Position numbers and translations under genes: made by a program | Assembly (NCBI RefSeq): GCF_052118625.1 | Contig: NZ_JBQKGW010000013.1 | Location: 22,808-86,807, forward strand | Direction of reading: 5' to 3' | Length of the DNA: 64,000 nucleotides | DNA from: Porcincola sp945869225 | Lineage (GTDB): Bacteria > Bacillota > Clostridia > Lachnospirales > Lachnospiraceae | The notes under the pieces: generated by a model | Told to the model about the DNA's origin: nothing | Seen by the model: the letters and a program-made list of their open reading frames with translations, nothing else | The model's database searches: none | Shown: positions 59,101 to 64,000 of the stretch, in pieces | How positions within the stretch are numbered: the first letter of the stretch is position 1 | Layout of the letters: each line of letters begins with the position of its first letter

Positions 59101-59217
59101 ATAGAGGAATCGAAGATCCACTGTGCAAGAGAACACTTTAAGGCTATCTCAAGTGACAAAGTTGTCTACGATGTAGTTGACAGCTATAAGTCTCTAATGG
59201 AGAAGGTTATGAAGTGA
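56110..59217 (+). CDS. res: Type III restriction enzyme, Res subunit
   Basis: Start ATG 56110 overlaps the DUF1016 stop and follows GGAGGGA; the frame can be read from 56077 but without a ribosome site. 1035 residues. Helicase motifs: LTVEMETGVGKTYTYIKTMY (Walker A about 104-111), IVIIDEPQSVEG (DEPQ at about 243), LRYSATPKEM, HSALREGWDNPNVFQICTLK and RKRQEVGRGMRL. C-terminal nuclease: Pro966-Asp967 in HYNPDWAIAFYEG and Glu985-Thr-Lys987 in YFVAETKGS, the PD...ExK pattern. Complete length, so the enzyme is likely active, cleaving unmodified DNA with Mod. Last gene of the operon. Confidence 0.93.
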   Translation: MKLQFKHQKFQADAAKAVVDVFAGQPYLTPTYMIDRGVARDRYGMSGYTTEFGNEEDFTGWSNARIVPELSEKQILEHIQKIQRNNQIEPSKSLEGKYNLTVEMETGVGKTYTYIKTMYELNKAYGWTKYIVVVPSIAIREGVYKSFQVTQDHFAEEYGKKIRFFIYNSAQLTEIDRFASDSSINVMIINVQAFNKSVDANEKLESGKRADKNAAVIFRKLDSFRSRRPIDILAKTNPIVIIDEPQSVEGPASKRNLKLFNPLLTLRYSATPKEMYNLIYRLDAMDAYNKKLVKKISVKGITESGTTATTSFVYLEGLNLSKSAPTATIQFDCMGKTGIRPVSRTVTEGYNLFDNSGELPEYREGYVVVHIDGRDDSVEFKNGIKLFAGDVIGKVDENQLRRIQIRETILSHIQKERELFDKGIKVLSLFFIDEVDHYRIYDKNGQPQNGIFAEMFEQEYKDVVRHLQREIGDEEYMRYLEAIPVEKTHAGYFSIDKKGHMIDSKVGRKETTSDDIDAYDLIMKNKELLLDQDPKRSPVRFIFSHSALREGWDNPNVFQICTLKSSSSEIRKRQEVGRGMRLCVNQDGERQDAAVLGNDVQNINVLTIIASESYESFAKRLQSEIAEDIADRPRAVTMELFLNKVITDARGNEMVIDQDTASAIMYDMTVNRYVDRKGCLTDKYYEDKANGGLKITEEVKGCEESVIQIIDSIYDPKAMAPENARSNNVELHVDEEKLNSKEFKALWSRINSKSVYVVDFDTDELVRKSIASLDSKLHVAKIYFKVESGSMGEIKSREQLQSGQAFVKEETATFNAKHAIVASKNVTYDLVGRIVDSTGLTRKAVIQILTGIHKPTFDQFKYNPEEFILKASQLINDEKATAIIEHITYNVMDDHYGTDVFTEPTIKGKLGTNAMKAKKHLYDHIVYDSTNERDFATELDASKDVAVYVKLPDGFYISTPVGHYNPDWAIAFYEGSVKHIYFVAETKGSMSSMQLRLIEESKIHCAREHFKAISSDKVVYDVVDSYKSLMEKVMK

Positions 59218-59232
59218 GATAAAGGATACGTT

Positions 59233-59259
59233 CAACCTGTCGGATTTCCCGACAGGTTG
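59233..59259. terminator. Hairpin after res
   Basis: A perfect 11-bp stem (CAACCTGTCGG / CCGACAGGTTG) with a 5-base loop lies 16 bases after the res stop. No T-run follows; it may act as a processing or Rho-aided end. Between here and 59522 a further TTCGGAATTCCGAA-like dyad (59317-59328 region) is seen, but no gene. Confidence 0.6.
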
Positions 59260-59522
59260 AAAAGCAAAAGTGAGATTATGGAATTCACCATGGAACTTGA
59301 TCAGGAGTCAACCGTTCGGAAATTCCGAACAGTTCAAAATGAGGGCGACAGAACCGTCTCTCGGGAAATGACTTTATTATAACCTGAACATGATCATCTC
59401 TCGGATACAGGGTTAAATCACGATATGCTACAAGTGTAGATGATGACCTGAAGAGCAGTGAATCTATTGCTTTTCAAGCCTCCGTTTCATGATGGCTCAG
59501 GTAACACATGAAGGAGTGCACC

Positions 59523-60512
59523 ATGGAATATGGTACAAAAATCCGGCTTTTATACTTATATCAATATCTTCTGGAGCATACGGATCCGGATCATCCGCAG
59601 TCTACGGCCGAGCTAACAAAGATGCTCAAGGATGATTATGATCTGAAGGTTTCCCGGAATACGATCAGCAATGATCTGGCGATCCTCCGGGAATCGGATC
59701 TGCATATTGAGTATATTGAGTCGACGCAAAATAAATACTTTTACAACGGCCGGCCATTTGAAGTGAGTGAGTTGAAGATCCTGATTGATGCACTCTCTTC
59801 TGCCCGGTTCATAACACCGAATATTTCCAGCAATCTGATTGCGAAGCTGCTTACGCTGACGACTGAAGAAAATGCACAGCGGCTCCGGCGGCATATTTCC
59901 GTCACGGACCGCTACAAGAGCAGCAATCATTCCGGCTACTACAGCGTCGACGTGATTAACAATGCCGTCGATCTGCATCGCAAGATCCGGTTTTATTACA
60001 CGGATTTTGATGTGAATAAGAAGCGCTATGTTACGAATAACGGAAAGCCATACACCATCAGTCCCTATGAGCTGACTTGGGATGGCGATTACTACTATGT
60101 CCGCGGATTCTGCGATGAGAGGCAGGCAATGCGGACGTTTCGGCTGGATCGGATCAAGGGGCAGCCGACGATTTTGCATGAAATTGCCGTGACACCGCCG
60201 GACAACTACAATCCGGAGGAATACCATAAGGCTGTTTTTCGTATGTATGATACAGACGAGCCGAAGGAAGTCACCCTCTTCTGTCATGTCTCCGCCATGA
60301 AGTATCTGATTGACAATTTCGGACAGCGTTTCTGGTCCGAACCTGTAGATGAAGAGCATTTCCGGGCAAAAGTCCGCGTTTGCACAAGTACGACCTTCTA
60401 TCGCTGGGTCTTCGGATTTACTGGGAGCATATGGATTGAGGGACCGGAAGAAACTGTTGGGGAGTATCGAGAGCGAATCAGGTTTGCAGCGAAAGAAAAT
60501 GGGGCCATATAG
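59523..60512 (+). CDS. WYL-domain transcriptional regulator
   Basis: Start ATG 59523 is six bases after GAAGGAG; the earlier ATG 59508 overlaps that site. 329 residues. N-terminal winged helix (KIRLLYLYQYLLEHTDPDHP, then VSRNTISNDLAILRESDLHI), WYL domain (KIRFYYTDFDVNKKRYVTNN, ISPYELTWDGDYYYVRGFCD, MRTFRLDRIKG) and a WCX C-terminal segment. WYL proteins such as BrxR/CapW control defence operons in response to nucleic-acid ligands. It follows the six-gene operon after 305 bases and may repress it, but could equally serve something else. Confidence 0.88.
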   Translation: MEYGTKIRLLYLYQYLLEHTDPDHPQSTAELTKMLKDDYDLKVSRNTISNDLAILRESDLHIEYIESTQNKYFYNGRPFEVSELKILIDALSSARFITPNISSNLIAKLLTLTTEENAQRLRRHISVTDRYKSSNHSGYYSVDVINNAVDLHRKIRFYYTDFDVNKKRYVTNNGKPYTISPYELTWDGDYYYVRGFCDERQAMRTFRLDRIKGQPTILHEIAVTPPDNYNPEEYHKAVFRMYDTDEPKEVTLFCHVSAMKYLIDNFGQRFWSEPVDEEHFRAKVRVCTSTTFYRWVFGFTGSIWIEGPEETVGEYRERIRFAAKENGAI

Positions 60513-60605
60513 ATCCATTCGATTAGTTTTTTGGGATATCAGATTCAAATTCCAAGGTGCTAGATCTGCAAGCTGACCGTCGCCCCAGTTCCCGTCCAGC
60601 CGTTT

Positions 60606-60797
60606 GTGGATCTGTACAAGGCCGATGAAAATATAACCATTTGGAACAACCTCTACTATGAGAATGTCGGAATTGAACATGAATATCAATACTGCCAGTG
60701 CCTGCATCTGCAATGTGCAGCGGACAATATGCTGATCATTGGCGGGAATCTGGTTGTTGAAATCTCGAGATCACCGAGACTTGATATTGATTTGTAA
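60606..60797 (+). pseudogene. C-terminal scrap of an unidentified protein
   Basis: An open frame after TAG (about 60564) runs to 60797: APVPVQPFVDLYKADENITI, then WNNLYYENVGIEHEYQYCQC, LHLQCAADNMLIIGGNLVVE. It has coding character, but no ribosome site precedes the GTG at 60606, so it is probably the 3' end of a lost gene. I do not recognise the family. Confidence 0.35.
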
Positions 60798-60838
60798 AGA
60801 CCCTTGGCTGCAATTTTGCGGAATGTGAGGCAGATAAG

Positions 60839-61045
60839 ATGAAATACGGAATGAGGAAACCAAGTCTAAAGAAATCATTCAGCGCCAGGACGAAGGGAAG
60901 AGCAACCCGCGCCGTGAAAAAGGCGCTGATCCCGGGCTATGGCAAGAAGGGAATGGGAATTCTTCATCCGAAAAAGGCAATCTATAACAAAGTCTATCGA
61001 AAGACCACATTTGGTCTGGGCGATCTGTTTAAGCTTTTTAAGTGA
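60839..61045 (+). CDS. Small basic protein (68 residues), conserved in Firmicutes
   Basis: Very basic (Lys/Arg about 30 per cent): MRKPSLKKSFSARTKGRATR, then AVKKALIPGYGKKGMGILHP and YNKVYRKTTFGLGDLFK. No hydrophobic segment. I recall near-identical small proteins in many Firmicutes genomes, often near phage or element genes, without function. GTGAGG precedes ATG 60839 weakly. A nucleic-acid-binding role is plausible from the charge alone. Confidence 0.65.
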   Translation: MKYGMRKPSLKKSFSARTKGRATRAVKKALIPGYGKKGMGILHPKKAIYNKVYRKTTFGLGDLFKLFK

Positions 61046-61083
61046 TTGCAATGCGATTGGAAAGCCATTGACAACATAAAACT

Positions 61084-61470
61084 ATGAGTTCAACAACAAA
61101 TCTGATTGACGAATATATCAACAACCAGGATCCGGCGCGTAGGAGCAATTTGTATGCTGTCCGGGACACGATCAGGGAGCAGCTGCCATTTGCGGAAGAG
61201 AAAATCTCCTGGTCAATGCCGACGTGGTGGAAAGGACGCAACATTATCCACTTTGCGGCGGCAAAGAGACATATTGGGATCTATCCGGGACCTGAGGCGG
61301 TGGAACATTTCGCCGGAAAACTCATGAAACGCGGTTTAAAATTCAGCAAGGGAGCCATTCAGATTCCTTATGGCGATAACCTTCCGCTTGATCTGATTGC
61401 GGACATTTCCCGCTGGTGTGGGGAACGCAATTCTGAAGGGGGCGTGCTAAAAACGCTGCAGAAGATGTGA
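61084..61470 (+). CDS. DUF1801/iron-chaperone-like (YdhG) protein
   Basis: 128 residues. LIDEYINNQDPARRSNLYAV, RDTIREQLPFAEEKISWSMP, TWWKGRNIIHFAAAKRHIGI and YPGPEAVEHFA follow the DUF1801 (YdhG/YjbR-like, frataxin-like fold) pattern. The C-terminal part IQIPYGDNLPLDLIADISRW is also typical. Role in iron delivery was proposed for YdhG in Bacillus, but most homologues are uncharacterised. No clear ribosome site precedes ATG 61084. Confidence 0.8.
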   Translation: MSSTTNLIDEYINNQDPARRSNLYAVRDTIREQLPFAEEKISWSMPTWWKGRNIIHFAAAKRHIGIYPGPEAVEHFAGKLMKRGLKFSKGAIQIPYGDNLPLDLIADISRWCGERNSEGGVLKTLQKM

Positions 61471-61516
61471 TGATCCGATCCTAGCGTGATAGCCTGGTTT
61501 TGAAGGAGGCGGTTGA

Positions 61517-61831
61517 ATGAAGGCTTCGATCAGCGAAGTAAAAGGGAAAATTGCCTCTTATATTCACAGCACATTCCTTGACCGAGAGTACGTCAATGAG
61601 CAGGATCTCCCGGTGGTCAGAGCTCTTCTGCAGCCGTATTCCAACGTCAGGGTAAGTATTGAGAAGACCCGGCACGATGACGGATATCTTGACTGTGTGA
61701 TCAGCGTAGATGCTTTCCTGGGCGGCGGAACGCTCCGGTATGAGATCCGCTCAAACGGGAAAAAGAAAAAATATTATGATCCGCTGGCGTGGATTGATGA
61801 GATAGAGAAGTGGGACGCACTGTTCTTTTAA
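61517..61831 (+). CDS. Hypothetical protein
   Basis: 104 residues with GGAGGCGG before ATG 61517. ISEVKGKIASYIHSTFLDRE, LPVVRALLQPYSNVRVSIEK, DGYLDCVISVDAFLGGGTLR and YDPLAWIDEIEKWDALFF look like a small alpha/beta protein. I do not recognise the family. Its good ribosome site and codon use argue that it is real. Confidence 0.6.
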   Translation: MKASISEVKGKIASYIHSTFLDREYVNEQDLPVVRALLQPYSNVRVSIEKTRHDDGYLDCVISVDAFLGGGTLRYEIRSNGKKKKYYDPLAWIDEIEKWDALFF

Positions 61832-61945
61832 ACGGAATCGTGCAGACACGCTTCTGTCATTGACAATTACGACGATCATCCGGAGACCCGGAAGGGCTGG
61901 AGTGTTGAAGTTGAGCACATCTGACCAGTAGAGTGAGACCAATCA

Positions 61946-62683
61946 TCAAATCGGAGAGCGTTGCGTATCAATCCCGGATTTTCTAGCCTGTTCTTCCTGA
62001 TCCTTCCGGTCAATACGATAGATCCGGCTTCCTTTCTTGAAGAGGCTGCCGGTCTGATGGAAGTGAAAGGGCACACCGTATTCGTCACACTGCATTCTGG
62101 TGATGATGATCCAGCCATAGTCACAGAGTCTGGCTTCCTCCCCAGATTCTCCGCCGCAGGAGACACATTCGATCTGATCGTGGTACTGTGCCAGATACTT
62201 TTCAATATGGATTTCCTCAAGCATCGGTTCATGAATGATTTCCTTGTGGCGGATCGGAAGATTCAGAAAGACGGGGAGACGCCGGTCCGTCTGGTACTGG
62301 TTCTCACAGGTGCAGCAGATGTGGACGTTCTCATATCCGTTGCCCCAGTCTGCGGGAAGTCCTTCGTAGAACCGCTCCGGGCGTTTGGTGATGAAATAGA
62401 ACGAGAGGTCAGAACGCTTCCGCATCATCTGCCAGGCTTCGGGTCGCCATGCATCGGCGTCCGGATGAAAGAAGTCCGAGGTGAAGCAGGTCATGACCGT
62501 GCCGTCTTCCGGCTTCAGCTTATAGTTCCCATGACGGTCTTTTTTGACCGGGAGGTTGAAAGAGGCGGTTTTCTTTACGATGGAGGCGTCCTTGCCGAAC
62601 TCGGCATCACGCCGGTAAACATAGCAGTTTCGGCAACCGGGACTGCATTTGGTGCAGCCGTGCCATGGATTCCAGAGCGGCAT
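61946..62683 (-). CDS. DUF5131 (phage Gp37/Gp68-like) protein
   Basis: Start at 62683 follows AAAGGAGGC; 245 residues. MPLWNPWHGCTKCSPGCRNC, then YRRDAEFGKDASIVKKTASF carries three Cys in the radical-SAM-like CxxxCxxC pattern of DUF5131. VMTCFTSDFFHPDADAWR, FYFITKRPERFYEGLPADWG and ECVSCGGESGEEARLCDYGW follow. The family is related to phage Gp37/Gp68 and may be radical-SAM like; no function is known. It has few neighbours of known role; the next upstream genes on this strand are a regulator pair. Confidence 0.83.
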   Translation of the reverse strand: MPLWNPWHGCTKCSPGCRNCYVYRRDAEFGKDASIVKKTASFNLPVKKDRHGNYKLKPEDGTVMTCFTSDFFHPDADAWRPEAWQMMRKRSDLSFYFITKRPERFYEGLPADWGNGYENVHICCTCENQYQTDRRLPVFLNLPIRHKEIIHEPMLEEIHIEKYLAQYHDQIECVSCGGESGEEARLCDYGWIIITRMQCDEYGVPFHFHQTGSLFKKGSRIYRIDRKDQEEQARKSGIDTQRSPI

Positions 62684-62702
62684 GAGTGCCTCCTTTCTCT
62701 GT

Positions 62703-62912
62703 TCAGATCCCATCTTTTGGCGGGAACAGTTCTTCTACGGCCCGGTGATAGTATTCGGAGAGCCGGATCGCCACATAGACATTCGGGCACTGCGTCCCGT
62801 TTTCATATCGATAGAGCGTTTTCGGATCCACTTTGAGGTCATCGGCGGCTTTGCTCCGGGAAAGCCCGGCGGACTTCCTGGCCTCCAGCAGGTTGTTTGG
62901 CCTTTCTTCCAA
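62703..62912 (-). CDS. Small XRE-family helix-turn-helix regulator
   Basis: 69 residues: NNLLEARKSAGLSRSKAADD, then LKVDPKTLYRYENGTQCPNV and YVAIRLSEYYHRAVEELF. A complete Cro/CI-type HTH. GGAGGTGATG precedes the start at 62912. It lies between the S24 repressor and the DUF5131 gene and is probably co-transcribed with both. Confidence 0.85.
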   Translation of the reverse strand: MEERPNNLLEARKSAGLSRSKAADDLKVDPKTLYRYENGTQCPNVYVAIRLSEYYHRAVEELFPPKDGI

Positions 62913-62957
62913 GCTGCATCACCTCCCCATAAGATTCTGACTGACCTACCACGATCC

Positions 62958-63692
62958 TTACCGGGTGGCTCTGCAAACTTTTCCGAAGATGCGGAAGTCA
63001 TCACGGTCGAGATGCACCGGGATTGGTGCGTATTTCTGATTCAGGGAAATGAGAAACGTTCCGTCGCTGTCATTTTTCAGCTTCTTGATATACGCGTTGT
63101 CATTCAACGAGAAGATCCCGATTTCCCCGTCATCCAGTGTTTCTTGCTGGTGCACATAAACCATATCGTGATCATGAAATGCCGGCTCCATACTGTCTCC
63201 GCTGATGGTAACGGCGAAATTCGCACCCTTTGCGTCCCTGGCGGGCACTTCTATGGTCGTGTAATAATCGGAATCGAGAAAATCACCATGTCCGGCGGAT
63301 ACTCTTGCATCGTAGAGCCGGATCCGGGCCATGGCAGGCTCGTCCGCCGGAACTGCCGGATATGGGATCACGTTCGTTTCCTTGACGTAGCTGACCGGAT
63401 GAATCAAAAGATCAATGTAGGAGAGCGCTTTCTGCTTTCCTTCATCATTCAGCAAGGCCAGCGGATCCTTCGGGTTGCTTCCGAAATATTCCTCCAGACA
63501 GTCCGGGATCTCCAGAATCCGGCAGATGTGCAGGAAAATCCGCGCGGAGACCTCATTTCTCCCGGTCTCCCAGGCGGAAACGCTCTTCTGGCTGACCTCA
63601 ATACCTTCTTCAAGAAGCTTCTCCGCAAGTTCAGTCTGGGATATGTGTGCCTTCTTCCGGTAAGCTGTGATGATTGCACCGATATTTTCCAT
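62958..63692 (-). CDS. XRE/S24 LexA-like phage-type repressor
   Basis: Start at 63692 (AGAGGTGTTC site); the longer frame to 63743 is rejected. 244 residues. N-terminal HTH (ISQTELAEKLLEEGIEVSQK, then SVSAWETGRNE) and C-terminal S24 peptidase domain: ARVSAGHGDF, catalytic Ser in ISGDSMEPAFHDHDMVYVHQ, and the Lys of DNAYIKKLKND. Such repressors undergo RecA-stimulated self-cleavage after DNA damage and control prophage or element genes. No structural phage genes follow, so it may govern the small downstream genes or something beyond the window edge. Confidence 0.88.
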   Translation of the reverse strand: MENIGAIITAYRKKAHISQTELAEKLLEEGIEVSQKSVSAWETGRNEVSARIFLHICRILEIPDCLEEYFGSNPKDPLALLNDEGKQKALSYIDLLIHPVSYVKETNVIPYPAVPADEPAMARIRLYDARVSAGHGDFLDSDYYTTIEVPARDAKGANFAVTISGDSMEPAFHDHDMVYVHQQETLDDGEIGIFSLNDNAYIKKLKNDSDGTFLISLNQKYAPIPVHLDRDDFRIFGKVCRATR

Positions 63693-63771
63693 AGAACACC
63701 TCTTTCTGACATTTCTGATTTCGTTCCACAGCGGATATCCCATCGCGCGCAGGTCTTATCCTCTCCCCTAC

Positions 63772-63799
63772 AGAATAGCACCCTGTACGGCAAAGTCAA
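63772..63799 (-). promoter_or_regulatory. Candidate promoter of the S24 repressor
   Basis: On the minus strand TTGACT (63794-63799), a 16-bp spacer and TATTCT (63772-63777) lie about 80 bases before the repressor start. Confidence 0.65.
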
Positions 63800-63887
63800 G
63801 AGAAATACCACTATTAAAAGTAAATATTGGCTAAAGCGTCCATTTTAAACTACGAATAATAGCGTTATACTGGCCATACAGAGAGAA

Positions 63888-64000
63888 ACGCTGAGTTGTA
63901 ATCCGAGACGCCAGTTTGTAAGGCGAGATGCTTGTTTGTAAATTGAAAACTGCATATTTGTAAACGAAACGCCAGTTTTGTACACCAGATGCCAGATTTG
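63888..64000 (+). repeat. Tandem array of about 20-bp repeats at the window edge
   Basis: Six successive degenerate units of 20-21 bp start at 63888, 63908, 63928, 63949, 63969 and 63989. The best unit is ACGCCAGTTTGTAAGGCGAG; the core GCCAGTTTGTA recurs with changes. The array runs off the window end, so its length is unknown. It lies upstream of the S24 repressor. Confidence 0.75.

Noticed and set aside
48261..59217. DISARM or Zorya system
   Set aside because: The helicase is SNF2/PLD-like, but drmB, drmC, and ZorA/B-like genes are absent, while mod and res are typical type III.
62649..63848. 399-codon open frame on the plus strand
   Set aside because: It is antisense to the XRE and S24 repressor genes, whose motifs are clear on the other strand.
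63888..64000. CRISPR array
   Set aside because: The units follow each other with no unique spacers and are degenerate; no cas gene is visible.
1..64000. tRNA or rRNA genes
   Set aside because: I looked for tRNA arms and conserved rRNA stretches by eye and recognised none; a covariance-model scan would be decisive.

Overview
The window looks like a chromosomal segment of a Bacillota (Clostridia) bacterium, most probably Lachnospiraceae. The reasons are the housekeeping order birA - small conserved gene - dusB - greA - lysS, Shine-Dalgarno sites of the AGGAGG type, the MerR/TetR/PadR regulators, the DUF4143 ATPase paralogues, and relics of Tn916-like conjugative elements. This is inferred from protein and gene-order resemblance remembered without database access. 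I recognised no rRNA or tRNA genes.

Layout. 1-11 kb: an accessory redox region with two related modules. Module A (2.6-6.5 kb) is a TetR regulator with a twin-operator promoter, flavin reductase, flavodoxin, aldo/keto reductase and a carboxymuconolactone decarboxylase (CMD)-cupin protein. Module B (7.8-11.0 kb) is a MerR regulator with a 19-bp-spacer promoter, an alcohol dehydrogenase relic, an alpha/beta hydrolase, a cyclophilin-like lipoprotein, an FMN reductase and a collapsed CMD-cupin gene. 11-17 kb: a membrane-anchored DEDDh exonuclease, an AbiEii/recombinase scrap, a complete IS21-family element with 7-bp target duplication, a toxin-antitoxin remnant and a Fic stub. 17-22 kb: an MFS transporter, a PadR-HAAS-DUF4097 operon and azlCD.

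22-26 kb holds a two-gene BrxD-like ATPase/BrxHI-like helicase unit without other BREX genes. 26-33 kb holds pyrimidine salvage (udp, cdd), a membrane protein, a peptidoglycan-binding protein and a molybdenum-cofactor operon (moaA, MOSC-MogA fusion, MoeA-like, moaC). 33-41.5 kb is the core-genome part: SPFH protein, argF, birA, dusB, greA and a lysS gene fused to an HD domain. 41.5-47 kb is rearranged, with a third redox-module relic (TetR fused to CMD-cupin), two intact DUF4143 ATPases, a decayed HD paralogue and dispersed direct repeats. 47-48 kb has topoisomerase III and relaxase scraps of a conjugative element.

48.2-59.2 kb is the most notable region. It is a tightly packed six-gene operon (SNF2-type helicase, DUF4391 protein, coiled-coil TIR protein, type III modification methylase, DUF1016 PD-(D/E)XK nuclease, type III restriction subunit) followed by a WYL regulator. 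It looks like a composite type III restriction-modification/TIR defence island. 60.5-64 kb carries small hypothetical genes, a DUF5131 gene, a phage-like XRE/S24 repressor pair and, at the window edge, an array of about 20-bp tandem repeats.

A recurring oddity is genes reduced to their N-terminal and C-terminal ends with the middle missing (RlmD-like, YhfC, aldo/keto reductase, DUF4143 ATPase, Fe-alcohol dehydrogenase, CMD-cupin, Fic, and a cross-gene TetR::CMD fusion). This points to one deletion-prone process, or to an assembly artefact that should be excluded first.
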